64,000 bases of DNA from Galdieria sulphuraria (lineage: Eukaryota > Rhodophyta > Bangiophyceae > Galdieriales > Galdieriaceae), in contig NW_005178422.1 in NCBI RefSeq assembly GCF_000341285.1, positions 43,230-107,229 of the forward strand, in the 5' to 3' direction. The notes beneath the pieces were generated by a model, which was not told the origin of the DNA, did not search any database, and was given only the letters and a program-made list of their open reading frames with translations. Below are positions 20,503-31,497 of the stretch, in pieces; the first letter of the stretch is position 1; each line of letters opens with the position of its first letter. Position numbers and translations under genes: made by a program.

Positions 20503-22119
20503 TCATTTGATCGATGTTGTTCCTTCTCCAGTCTCATCCTCCTCAAAAACAATAGCAGGAGGTAAAATAGCAGGTGGGAAAAAAGGAAAACTCGCATAAT
20601 AATAACTGGCAGGATGATAAACGATTCTCCTTCTGGGGACTTTAAAGTTGTTTGACATTTCTTGAGTCTTATCGAGTCTTTCCTCGCTTCCTATTGCTGA
20701 CGGGATATTCGATGGAAGTTTCTCCAAACGATGTAAACACATCAATCCTAATAACAATGGTAGATATACGATGCTAACTTTAAATAACGGACGTGCTGCT
20801 TTTGGATTGGCAGGGTCCTTTACCAATTCTGCGCAACTGTGAAGCATCCATAATCCTAACGCAGTAGACTCATATCCAAACCACGAACTTGTCAAGTTCA
20901 AATGAACTGCAAGAGGTCCTAGACATAATAAACCAAGACAAGTGATGACTGACCAAACGGCATTTGCTCTAGGATTCAACTGAGCCAACATTTTATAACC
21001 TCCAGCACAATAGTCCTTACAACACATCACTGCCAAGGAATGAAAATGAGGAATCTGCCATAGAAACAAATAGGCAGCCAATAAAAGAGAACCAGACTCT
21101 CCGATATTCCCCTGACGAGCTGCTGACCAACCCATCAAGGGTGGTATTGCTCCAACAAGTGCTCCAATCCAAGTATTGATGGGATGAATAACTTTCAGTG
21201 CAGTATATACTTTTGCATAAAGAATAATATTCAACCCTCCCAAGGCTGCAGCAACACCGTGATCTGGTAATCCAAATAGCAAAGCGCAAACACCGGAAAT
21301 ACCTGTAAGAATAGTAAATATTGCGGCGTGTCGTTTCGAAAGTAGACCAGCAGGAAGCGGTCGTGACTTTGTCCTTTGCATCTTGGCATCTTTATCCATC
21401 TCTTTTATTTGGTTCCAGGCATTTGCACTTGCAGCAGATAACATTGTGCCCACAGTCAAGAAGAGAAGATTAAAAGGTTGAAGCTTCTGCAATTCTACTT
21501 GACCGCCCATATAATAACCCACCAGCGCAGTGAACACAACCAGGGCCGAAAGCCTGTGTTTACTTAACTTTAAATATGATCTCAGAAGAAGCTTGAAGTC
21601 TTTCCAAGTGGCAGTTCCTTCGAGCTTTTTCGGAAAACTGTCAATCATAAGACCAGTTGTGATAGGCTTGGACACAAAAGTCTTGACATTCCATTGACGT
21701 GAATGAACAAAATGTCTCTCCAACGCTGAAACATTTGGATCCCAAGTAAATAAGGCAGTTAAAGTTGTTGTAGTTGGTCTTCCTCTCAACCACTTGGACT
21801 GTAAGTTGTCAGTAAGTGGTACAGAGCCAGAGTGTTTGGTACTATTTGGTATTTCCCTGCTGGTGTGCAAACTTAAAAAGTTCTTGAATATCTTATCCGA
21901 CTTCGCCAATCCCTTGTGCACTCTGCTCAAAACCTTGTGAGATAACTGATACATAGTGACATTCGAAACCAAGTCCTCCTTCAACACACCAAAATGCTTA
22001 AAGAGTGATTGATTAGGAACGTCTCGATTGGCTATTATCATACTTGTCACAGAGAAGAGACTCAAGCAATGGGAGACTTTTATGACCCGTCCTTTGCAGA
22101 AGAAAATACTTCTATTCAT
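20503..22119 (-). CDS. COX10: COX10, protoheme IX farnesyltransferase
   Basis: Single-exon protein of 538 residues from the ATG at 22119. UbiA-type prenyltransferase making heme O in the inner mitochondrial membrane for cytochrome c oxidase assembly. Signatures: YLKLSKHRLSALVVFTA (family K.R....), NAWNQIKEMDKDAKMQRTKSRPLP (about 234-258) corresponding to the Mg-prenyl diphosphate site, then YTALKVIHPINTWIGALVGAIPPLMGW and FLWQIPHFHSLA. About eight or nine membrane segments. The 200-residue N-terminal extension is long for the family. Starting at 22119 overlaps the first exon of the opposite-strand BAR gene by 51 bp. An in-frame ATG at 22041 removes the overlap but gives a less basic presequence. 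Confidence 0.9.
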   Translation of the reverse strand: MNRSIFFCKGRVIKVSHCLSLFSVTSMIIANRDVPNQSLFKHFGVLKEDLVSNVTMYQLSHKVLSRVHKGLAKSDKIFKNFLSLHTSREIPNSTKHSGSVPLTDNLQSKWLRGRPTTTTLTALFTWDPNVSALERHFVHSRQWNVKTFVSKPITTGLMIDSFPKKLEGTATWKDFKLLLRSYLKLSKHRLSALVVFTALVGYYMGGQVELQKLQPFNLLFLTVGTMLSAASANAWNQIKEMDKDAKMQRTKSRPLPAGLLSKRHAAIFTILTGISGVCALLFGLPDHGVAAALGGLNIILYAKVYTALKVIHPINTWIGALVGAIPPLMGWSAARQGNIGESGSLLLAAYLFLWQIPHFHSLAVMCCKDYCAGGYKMLAQLNPRANAVWSVITCLGLLCLGPLAVHLNLTSSWFGYESTALGLWMLHSCAELVKDPANPKAARPLFKVSIVYLPLLLGLMCLHRLEKLPSNIPSAIGSEERLDKTQEMSNNFKVPRRRIVYHPASYYYASFPFFPPAILPPAIVFEEDETGEGTTSIK

Positions 22120-24484
22120 AATAAGAATACTTCTGGTTGGTCGGAAACACTTCGTCACTTTGGAGTGGAAGCAAAGAGAGCAGCAGAAAGGACTAAACAA
22201 TCCATTCTCCACAAGGTAGGTTCCAGTTGCTTTTCCAAACAGTTTATTTCTGATAACTCTGTTTTAGATGGGAAGAATTGAAACAACCAAGAATGCTCAG
22301 TTGGACAACGCCTTAGAGAAGTATACTCAAATGGGTGCAGCTCTTGACCGCCTTCGTAGAGATGCTCAAAGTGCTTTGGATTCCTTACAAAATTGTTGTT
22401 CTTCCCAGTCCAATTTTGCACATTCTTTGGAGGCAGCAGTCCGTTTATGTACTTATGACGAAGCCAAGGAAAACGATAACTTGGAGGCCGTGAGTACCCT
22501 TTTATTGGGAGGTCAAGTCACACTGCTAGATGGTGTGCTTTACGAATCCCAGAAGAAGTTTCGAGCATGTATATTTAAGTTTCTAGATGAAGAAAAGTTA
22601 AGAGAAAAGGATGTACAATCACGTCTGGAAGCAAGAAAGAAGATTGTAGCAGACTATGAGCGTTATCGTTCGAGATTGGAATCCGAGACCAGTGGTTCAA
22701 GTCAAGAAACCTTGAGAAAGTTGAATAACAAGAAGCAGGAACTGGATGCCATCACAAGAGGATTAGAGGATACTCTCGAAACAGCTATTCCTCGAAGGAG
22801 ACTGCTTGTTGAACATGTTATTACGGAGTTCCTTGAAATATCCCAGAAATTCTATCATGAGGCTTCTCGTGTTTTCGATCAGATTGCAGATGGCGCCAAC
22901 ACCGAAAAGTTAGCCTCATTAAAAGTCTCTAGTGACATAGATGAGACTAGAGGGAGTAATTCGTCCCAAAAAAGAGTGTCTGAAGAAAGGTCAAGAAGTA
23001 TATCACAGGGTTCAGGTTCAAATATTGCGGAAGAACCATCTGAGGATAAGTATTCTAAAGGAAGTTCAAGCAGAAGGCGTCCTCCCAGTCCTCCTCTTGT
23101 GTTTCCTGGTGCAAATGCTGGAGTACATGAAAGCTTGGTAGAGGAAGATTCTTCTTCTTCATCATCAGAGGAAGATATACGTAAGGAACAAAAGATAAAA
23201 GAACCAACGAGGTCAACTTCAGGACATATTTGGGGCATTCATGGTGAAAAGGAAGCGAATCTTTTTGGAAGTGATGAAGAAGAGGAAAGAGTTGGTAGTC
23301 GTGAAAGCGCATTTTCGTTTAAGGCAGCAGAGAATGACCAGTCAAAGAGTAATCAAAAGTTTTTTGAGACAACTTCGGAAGAAAGTCGGTCGAATAGGCA
23401 ACGTAGCTCATCATTTCAAGCGGATTCACCTACTACGAAGGAAGATTCACTGTTTGAAGAAAAAGAAAGAGAGTTGGACCAAGATACTTCATCAGATGAC
23501 GACGATGCATTATCACACCCTGCTTCTAGATCCCGCAGTTTTGATGATCTACTGGGTGAAAGTCGTCGTAATGAGACTTTGGAGGAAGGAGATCTATTGG
23601 GGGATTTTGATAATACCAATACTCAAGGAGAGAGAAACGAAACAAAGAAACCAAATCCCTTTGACGACGATCTTTTATTCTCGAGCGGACCAGAGTTTTC
23701 GAATGCCCAGTCTCAGTCAACGTCACAACCGGGGAGTGGTATGTCCTTCAATGCAAAGGAGAATATTGATTTGGGTAGTGGAACAGAGTCAGAAGAGACC
23801 ATTCGTGCCCGTTTAGAACCTCGAGTGGAGGCCAAAATCAATCAATGGACACTTCATGGGACGAGAAAGACCAATCTTCGTTTATTGTTAAGTATGCTTC
23901 ATACTGTTCTTTGGAGTGGAGCTCGTTGGAAGCCAGTTGATTTTCAGAGTTTATCCAATCCTGATAAAGTTAAAGCTGTGTATAAAAAAGCGGTATGTAT
24001 AATGAAAGTAATAATCTTCATTTCTTATGATGCCTTGTAGATACTTATTTTACATCCCGACAAATTCCAACAAAGTGGATATAGTGTCGAACAGAAAATG
24101 ATTGCCGAACGTTGTTTTTCTATTTTACGTGAGGCACATGATTATTTTGAAGCCGAACTAAAAGGGAAACCTTTACCCAATCCTGCCAATGCTGCTGGTG
24201 CGAGTAATGCTAGTCAAATGTATGCAAATAGTCAACAAGGAGGTTATTATCCAACAGGTGGAATGGGACGTGGTAGTGGTGTTTATCCTGGACCTCCACC
24301 ACCTCCTTATGCAAACGGTGCATATTATCAACCTCCTCAAGGAAATATGCCATTTGGTGGAATGCCATCTCATGGTCCACCTCCTCCTCCTCCGCCAGGT
24401 GGTGCATATGGAGCTCCTCCTCCTCCTCCACCACCTTATGGTTGGGATCCTCGAATGGGTCAAAGGAGATATCCACCTTATTAA
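22069..24484 (+). CDS. BAR-domain protein with C-terminal auxilin-type J domain
   Basis: Exons 22069-22215, 22268-23992 and 24041-24484, introns 52 and 48 bp, phase 0; 771 residues. Residues 15-235 are long amphipathic helices with the charge pattern of SH3P/endophilin-type BAR domains, which bind curved membranes. Residues 240-560 are acidic, Ser-rich and disordered, with short repeats such as FDDLLG, DLLGDFD and NPFDDDLLF that resemble clathrin/adaptor-binding motifs. The J domain (about 570-670) has auxilin traits: LSMLHTVLWSGARWKPV before it, then LILHPDKFQQ with HPD intact at about 629-631. The tail is Pro/Gly-rich. Auxilins recruit Hsc70 to strip clathrin coats. Likely role: coupling vesicle curvature to uncoating. 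Confidence 0.82.
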
Positions 24485-24566
24485 TGGTAATTATGGAGCA
24501 TGATTGTGTTATATATACCAAGCTCTATCGTTTGAATAAATGACCGACTGTATACTTGTAGTGATT

Positions 24567-25139
24567 TTAGTTATTAGGCAAACAGGGTGCTAAAGCTCGT
24601 AGTCGGTCCATAAACTCTGTAAAAGAATACTGCCCTTGTAAAGAACAAAGTTTGCTACATGAAGATCGTCTCAGTCCCATGACCAACAGAGAATGAAGCT
24701 CAAAAGTGCCACGTATTCTTTGCATATTGCTACTTTGCATAGGAAACAAAAGAATATCACGAGAAATACATAACCAAGGAAAGTGCTCTATCAAAATATC
24801 CGGTTCCACATCTCTCGTAACAAATATGGCTTCCAACTCTCCACGTTCAGCCATACGAGTAACTTGGTTAAACCCAAACACAAGAATCTCACTTAAGGAT
24901 ACATTATTTACAGCTGAACCACGTTTTCTCTTTCTGCCACCTCTTTTTGTTGCTATGCAACCTCCAAAAGCTTCCTCAATTAAACACACGACTTGCCTTT
25001 CTTCGTTGGCGTTCAACTGTGGCCAACGAGGGAAAAACGATGACCGAAAAACTTTCTTTGGATTCCAACTAGTAGTTTCACCTTTTCCTTTCAATGACTT
25101 GGTTTGTTTCAATAAAGTTTTACTAGGTACCTTTTCCAT
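24567..25139 (-). CDS. RPP38/Pop3-like subunit of RNase P/MRP (L7Ae fold)
   Basis: Single-exon protein of 190 residues. The central part reads LVFGFNQVTRMAERGELEAIFVTRDVEPDILIEHFPWLC, the L7Ae/L30e pattern closest to animal Rpp38 (GVNEVTRALER..L). A basic KRGGRKRKRG lies just before it, suitable for RNA binding and nuclear import. Rpp38 binds kink-turn elements in RNase P and MRP RNAs, which process tRNA and rRNA precursors. It pairs head-to-head with the sirtuin, the two ATGs being only 37 bp apart. Ribosomal L7Ae relatives are shorter and lack the basic insert. Confidence 0.75.
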   Translation of the reverse strand: MEKVPSKTLLKQTKSLKGKGETTSWNPKKVFRSSFFPRWPQLNANEERQVVCLIEEAFGGCIATKRGGRKRKRGSAVNNVSLSEILVFGFNQVTRMAERGELEAIFVTRDVEPDILIEHFPWLCISRDILLFPMQSSNMQRIRGTFELHSLLVMGLRRSSCSKLCSLQGQYSFTEFMDRLRALAPCLPNN

Positions 25140-25176
25140 AACAAGTCACCGTGTTCCCATCATTGGTTGTGGTGAT

Positions 25177-26775
25177 ATGATGTCGAGTCCAAAACGATTG
25201 TGTCAGCGTTTCAAACAAGATAATCTACAACAAGATAAAACGGAAGAGGAGTTAGCTTATGATAGTAACTGGTTAGACTGCGATAAAGCGGAAAGCTTTC
25301 AATCAAACTGTCCGTTGGCTTCGAACAACCAGGCTCCAAGAATGGAACAAGAAGAGGACAAGAGTGATACTTTAGAAGACACAGGTGACCAAAGTGGAGA
25401 GCAAATTGATGATTATGAAAATACTGATAAGAGTGAAAGTGAGAGTAGCAGTGTGGAGATGGCTATTGAAGCTTTTATAGAAGAACACAGCAACAGTCTG
25501 GAGAACTTGAGAGAATCGTTGATGGACATAGGTATATTGGTGAGTCTCGAACAACTAGAACAGGTTTGTTGAATATTTGTGATATTCAAGTCCACTTTGT
25601 TCTATGAGTGTTATTTTGTAGTTGCAAAGCGAAGATATTGCAGCTTTGATAAGAAATTCTATATATAAAGAACCGCTGCTTACGTACCGAACTAAAAGCG
25701 AAGATTTGAAAAATATTCAAGATTTGGCTAGGATAATTAAACAGGCTAGCCATATTTTGGTTGTTAGTGGTGCAGGTATTAGCGTTAGTTGCGGAATTCC
25801 TGATTTTCGTTCAGCAGGTGGCATTTATGAACGCATTCAAAAGACATTTTCGTTATTCGATCCTCAAGAGATATTCGACTTGAACGTATTCAAAGAGAGT
25901 CCGGAATTGTTTTATTCTTTTGCAAAAGAGATCATTCCAAGTATGTGTTTTTATGTTCGTTATAAGGATGGGCTGAAACTTTCTCTCCTTTATAGGAGAG
26001 TCTACTGAACCTTCCTTGTCTCATCGTTTTATTCGAGACCTCGAATGTCATCAAAAGTTGTTACGTAATTATGCACAAAATATTGATGGCTTAGAAAGCA
26101 TTGCAGGAATTGATCGGGTTGTATATTGTCACGGCTCATTTTCCGCTGCACATTGTTTGCGTTGTAATGCACATTATTCTTTGGATGATATTCGACCTGA
26201 TATTGTAACAGGAAGAGTTCCTTATTGTTCTTTTTGCGGAAATCGAGTGAACTGGGACACAAATATCCATGAATCATCTAACAATCCTTCTTCAGAGTAC
26301 AAGTCATGTATAGATAATAACAGCAGTACGGATGGAGAAGATGAAGACCGGATTACTCCGAATATTATTAAGCCAGATATTGTATTTTTTGGTGAAGCAT
26401 TGAGTGACCAATTTTTTGATTGCTTTGAATCAGATAGAGAAACGGCTGATTTGCTATTGGTGATAGGAACTAGTTTACAAGTTGCACCAGTATCTAAAAT
26501 ACCGTTTTGTATTTCAGCAGAGATTCCTCAAGTATTGATTAATTTGGAACCTGTAGGTCCGTCTGATTGGTGAGAGCTTGTAACCAAAAACCTCCCATAC
26601 GTAATGACTAATGTTTGAGACAAGGTTTGACTTGGAACTGATTGGTCCATGTGATGTTATTATCGAACGCTTGTATCAATTATTAGGTTGGCAACATGGT
26701 ATGAATCATGTGGGATGTTTCAAAGAGGAACAAGTACAGCCTCGAAGATTTGCATTCCAAAGAGACATAAAATAA
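25177..26775 (+). CDS. Class I (SIRT1-type) NAD+-dependent sirtuin
   Basis: Exons 25177-25563, 25622-25940, 25996-26569 and 26625-26775, introns of 55-58 bp; 476 residues. Sirtuins deacylate lysines using NAD+. Motifs: GAGISVSCGIPDFRS (about 180-194), NYAQNIDGLE, the catalytic His in VVYCHGS (about 280), zinc ligands CLRC and CSFC, KPDIVFFGE and LLLVIGTSLQVAPV. The pairing GISVSCGIPDFRS with FDLELIGPCDVII near the end places it with SIRT1/Sir2/Hst1. A Ser/Asp-rich insert after the second zinc pair and an acidic 150-residue N-terminus are extra. Residues needed for catalysis are intact. Probable nuclear histone/non-histone deacetylase. Confidence 0.88.
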
Positions 26776-26784
26776 GGGAATTTT

Positions 26785-29700
26785 TTATTTCTCAGAGAAG
26801 AGAACAAATGTTTTAATTTCAAATGACTGAATGGAAAACGAGAGTATCCACTCTCCATTTGTATCTATGTTCCCAGTATGCGTAACTTGTGTATCATGTT
26901 CAAGAAGATTGGTTTCGATTGCCTTTTGAATATGAAGCTGTGGAGAAATCATCAATTGCGCATCACATGGACACCCAAAAGCTTCATAAAGACGAACACA
27001 AATGGCATTCTCTTCCCTTTCTGCTTTCTTCATCGCAGTCCATAAAACATTTCCATAAGGAGAAACAATTCTCATAAATGTTTGCGAAAAACTAGAAAAT
27101 GACCATTCTTGTATAGGTGTCAATACATGAAAGGGATATTCTAATGCTTCCCATTGTTGCAATGCTTGAGCTCGACTCCAAACAGTGACTTGAGGAAATG
27201 CACCCTCATGTACATAGAGCCCCCAAGAAAAGGAATGTTTTCCCATATCACAATGATCATCGGGACTCTTGGGACTTCTTAATAGGGACATTCTTATGAC
27301 GTTGTCCTTTACTGAATAGCCATATTTGCAATCATTGAGTAGAGCAACTCCAAAAGAAGGGTCAGAGAGGTCTGCAAAACGATGCCCACATACTTCAAAC
27401 TTGGCTATATCCCAAGAAGTATTACGATGAGTTGGCCTCGATACCCAACCAAACTGCGTTTCAAAAGAAGCGTTCATACTCTGCAAGACACTGGTTGGAA
27501 ACTCTACTCTTAACAACTTTCTACTTTCATGCCAGTCACATTGATGACGAAATACCAACACATCAGATAAGAGATCCAACATAACATACTGCCATAAATA
27601 GCTTTGATGATATTCATATTCGAACAGGATAACCACTCGCAATGGCCCTTTCTCTAAAACCTAATGAAACAGCATAGAATTATTGCCATAGTGGCCTTTT
27701 TCATTTCTTACCTTGAAACTTTTTGCTGGTTGCCATTCCCAATATTTCTCTTCATGATAGACTTCAATATCCCAGGCATCCCAAAATAATGGAACATCAT
27801 CATAAGTCACAAAACGATTTCCATATGCTCCCGATTGGATGGCATCTCTCTCTATTCCTTTCTTTTGAAAACTTGTCAAATGGCCTCCTGTGGTCAGTTG
27901 ACAACGTAAATATGCATTCTCAAGGATGAACTTGTCTTCCATCCTTTGAATGGAAACACATGGAACGTTATCCCATCCTACGGGTTGACCACTTTGTATC
28001 CCAAAACCCCACGAAAATGTATTCAAATCCTCCATCGGAAAGTCTTTCCTTAACAAATACATATGTTTTCCATCTAAAGTTGTTTGAAATGGTATACTCT
28101 CATCCAACAAAATATCAGTATATATCAGTTGAAAAGAAGACCACGGATGACCTTCTTCCGATATCCAACTCCATTTGATGACGTCCTTGGAATGATGTTT
28201 TTCAATAACCTGTTGGAAAGATTCCTCCATTAGATGCTTCAATTCTTTGGATACTTTTTCATGATGTCTAGCAGCATCTTGATAAACTTGTTGAATGCTA
28301 CTACCTGGCAATGTGTCATGAAACTGATTGAGCAATACAAGTTTCCAAAGTTTTTCCAAATGTTCATAAGGATAAGGCTTCTTCTTCAGTAAATAAGCTA
28401 CCGCACATAAACCCTCCGTATATTTCAACAACAACTCACATTTCCTATTGCCTTGTTTAACGTTTGCTTGAGAAGTATATGTTCCTCGATGGAGCTCAAA
28501 ATACAATTCTCCTTTCCAACGAGGATAACGATGCCAATAGTTTTGAGCGATATCGAAGAATTTTTGTGGACTGTTCATCTCCACTTGGGGAATACCAGCA
28601 ACATCTTTCATTCTAGAAAGTGATTCAATCATTGCAGGACTGGGACCACCACCACCATCACCATGACCAAACAAAAGCAAGGCAGCATTGCAAGAGCCGA
28701 TATCTTTATTGTTTGAAACCGAACGAAGAACATCTGTCAAGTTACCCAACGAATTGTAAGTATCAGCTGGAGGAAAATGAGTCAATACACTGGAACCATC
28801 CAAACCTTCCCAAACAAAGGTGGAATGTGGAAAGCGGTTAAACTAAACGAATCAAAAATCCACAAAAAGGAAAATAAGAGATAACCCACCAAATTCCAAG
28901 AAAGTTTCTGAGTCATAAAATACTTTATATTGCATAAGCGCATTATTTGAGGCAACCTAAAACAACATTGACTCCATCCTTCATATTATGACAAGGTCAA
29001 AAACTTACTGAGAAGAATATCCAAAAGTATCGGGAAGCCAAAATATGGATGAATGCATACCAAAATTGTTTTGAAAGAACGAGTCTCCAAATACAAATTG
29101 GCGAACTAACGACTCTCCACTAGGTAGATTGCAATCCATTTCAACCCAGGTGCCTCCTACTGGAACGAAACGTCCCCGTTTCACATAAGCTTTGATTTCT
29201 TTCCAAAGCTCCGGATATCTTTCCTTTATCCATTCCATCTGTTGCGCTTGGCTGGCAACAAAATGAAAACCATCATACTGTTCCATATTTCTTATTTGAG
29301 TAGACCAACTTCTTGCACATTTACGAATAGTTTCCTCATATGGCCATAGCCATGCTGTGTCAATATGACAATGACCACAGGCAATAATGAGAGCTTGTCC
29401 ATCTCCATTCCTCTGTTGAAAAAACTCCTTTGCCAGTTCTCGACAATCATTCCAAGTGGACGGATCATCTACAACGCATGTATTGACTATATCATTCGCA
29501 ATGCGAAGAGCTTGATCTTTATAAGGAGAATAGAGTAAACGTGCAGCTTCTGCAAGTAAAGTTAAATCACATAACAAGTTCCAAATATCTCTGTCAAACA
29601 CTGCAACTGATACTTTTTCTAATAGAAAATATCGATGCTCGTCAGGAGGTTCTATATCCCCACCTTGACCGACTCCAAATAACCCACTAGCAGCCATTTC

Positions 29701-30225
29701 GACAAAGAAAGTAAAGCGCTCTCTTCCATTTGCTTTAATAGCTATCCTATAATCTGCTCTTCGGCAAAGACTCTTGCCTCCAACCAAGCCTTGAATAGAA
29801 ATGCCTTGTTCGGAATATAAGAGAGCTTCTGCGTTACAATCCCACAAAAAGTGGACTTCTTTTCCCGCCATGCTTTCAGGGATTTCCAACTCCACACGAA
29901 ACCAATGAGTAGACCAAGAAGGACCAAACTGTTCTCCAATATTTGCTGGTCTGAAACACGACAACTGTTTCATCTGCTCAAAGCTTATTCGTTCTTTACA
30001 AGAATATACTTGTATATCTTTGATTGCATCGACGCTTTCTTCCTTCCACAAGTGTCCTCGAATACAAGTTAGCGCAAGTAATAATTACTCCAAAAAGAAC
30101 TTACCACAAAGGTTTTGATTTCTTCTCCCTAAAGCAACATGTCCATAAGTATTAAAGTCTTTCCAACCGCAGAAAAGCTCCAATCTTTCTAAAGTAATGG
30201 ACTCTTTCTTATAATGTTGAGCCAT
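26785..30225 (-). CDS. GH38 alpha-mannosidase, cytosolic MAN2C1 type
   Basis: Five exons: 30225-30105, 30056-29009, 28956-28890, 28842-27712 and 27660-26785, introns 47-52 bp; 1,080 residues, the usual MAN2C1 length. It trims free oligomannose glycans in the cytosol or acts in vacuolar turnover. GH38 core: ACGHCHIDTAWLWPY (zinc ligands, about 260-275), VGGTWVEMDCNLPSGES with the nucleophile Asp, and FWLPDTFGYSSQLPQIMR, which is only complete when exon 3 (22 codons) is spliced in. The N-terminal MAN2C1 module (WSTHWFRVELEIP) is present. There is no signal peptide, which favours the cytosolic class over Golgi or lysosomal enzymes. The stop lies 9 bp from the convergent sirtuin stop. Confidence 0.9.
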
Positions 30226-30379
30226 AAAGCAATGTCAATACAACTGATGATGGCCTTCTCATATAATGTTAAGTATGATGAAAACCATATCGCATAAAGT
30301 GTTGGCAAAAAATTCTTCTACTAAGAACTTACAAAGATAAACTAGACAGTATCATTCCAAGATAATACTCAAATGGATT

Positions 30380-31303
30380 CTATTTCTCCTCTTTATTAGA
30401 GTTTGTGGAAAGTTTCTGAGTTGCTAAGTCTTCAATCTCCTTTCGCATTGCCTTTGTTGAACTATTATCCAAACAACCAAACTCCTTCATTCGATCGAGG
30501 ACTTGCAAAGCTTCCTCGGGTCTACCATCTTGCAGCTTAGTACTAGCTAAAACTAGAAAACCTGGAGTCCTAAGGCGAACATTGCGTTCTTTGGCTATCT
30601 TTAATACTTCTTCTACCATCTCATAGGCTTTCACTTTGGCAAATCTTCGCACGTATTCAGTTAACATATGAGTATTCAATTCTACGCAGCCATCCAAGGA
30701 ACTGTACCAAAGCTACCGAGAGGAGAGTTAGCAAAGTGATGCTATTCTACAAAACGAACTTACTTTTTTCATACTTTCTACGTCACCTTGTTTCGATAAA
30801 GCGGTTAGAAGGACACTAAAACCATAGATGCCTGGCTTCATTCCTAAAAACCTCCAGTATTCTATGGCCTTCACTGCTCTTTTGGGATTTCCAAATCTAA
30901 CTTCTGACTCTATCAGTTGTCTCGATACCTTGCCGTGTACGGGAAGAAGCTTCTTGTGGTAATCAAATATAAGTTCATAAGCTCGATCAAACTCTTCAGG
31001 GGTTCTAACCCGATAACAATACTGTCTTAATTTTTCGTAATGAAGCGGATATTGTCCAGGCTATGAGATTGGTTGCAATATCTTCTGGTGAGAGAACAGC
31101 GAAACGAGTGCAAAGGCGAAAACACTTACTCGAGAGGTACGCTCTTTGATATATTCAAAAAGTTCATCGTTTGTAAAATCATCGAGAGTTTCTTTTGTTA
31201 TTCTTTTCTGAAGCAAAGTTTTTGAGGACCTCAAAAAAAGCCCAGTTGACAAAGGTAACCAAGGCTTCTTCCAGGACGATCGTTTTAGAATGGCACAAAA
31301 CAT
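30380..31303 (-). CDS. Small pentatricopeptide-repeat (PPR) protein, probably organellar
   Basis: Exons 31303-31130, 31060-30764 and 30712-30380, introns 69 and 51 bp, all phase 0; 267 residues. The N-terminal 40 residues are basic and Ser/Leu-rich (MFCAILKRSSWKKPWLPLST), fitting a mitochondrial or plastid presequence. Three to five 35-residue helical hairpins follow, for example KPGIYGFSVLLTALSKQG and TPGFLVLASTKLQDGRPEEA. These match the PPR consensus better than TPR. PPR proteins bind organellar RNA sequence-specifically, affecting processing, stability or translation. The target is unknown. The 5' end faces the SUMO protease. Confidence 0.72.
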
Positions 31304-31497
31304 AATTCTTGTGAATGTTACTGCTGTCCAATTGGATTCTTTCAGCACCTTATGAATAACTAGATAAAAAACATGAGCTTTAGAAATAGTTGAATGGTAA
31401 AGAAAGAACAACTGCTATTCAAAATACTGAGATTGTAAGCATTCACTTTTAGAATAACAATGTCTTGATACTAGTCTTGCATATCTTCGAGAAGTGG

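Noticed and set aside
23241-23816. 191-codon frame in another frame of the BAR-auxilin linker
   Set aside because: The linker is low-complexity acidic/Ser-rich coding sequence, which keeps alternative frames open. The J domain and BAR frames agree with the called gene.
24173-24521. Antisense and shifted frames rich in Trp/Arg or His/Val over the Pro/Gly-rich tail
   Set aside because: Mirror products of the proline-glycine codon repeats in the auxilin tail.
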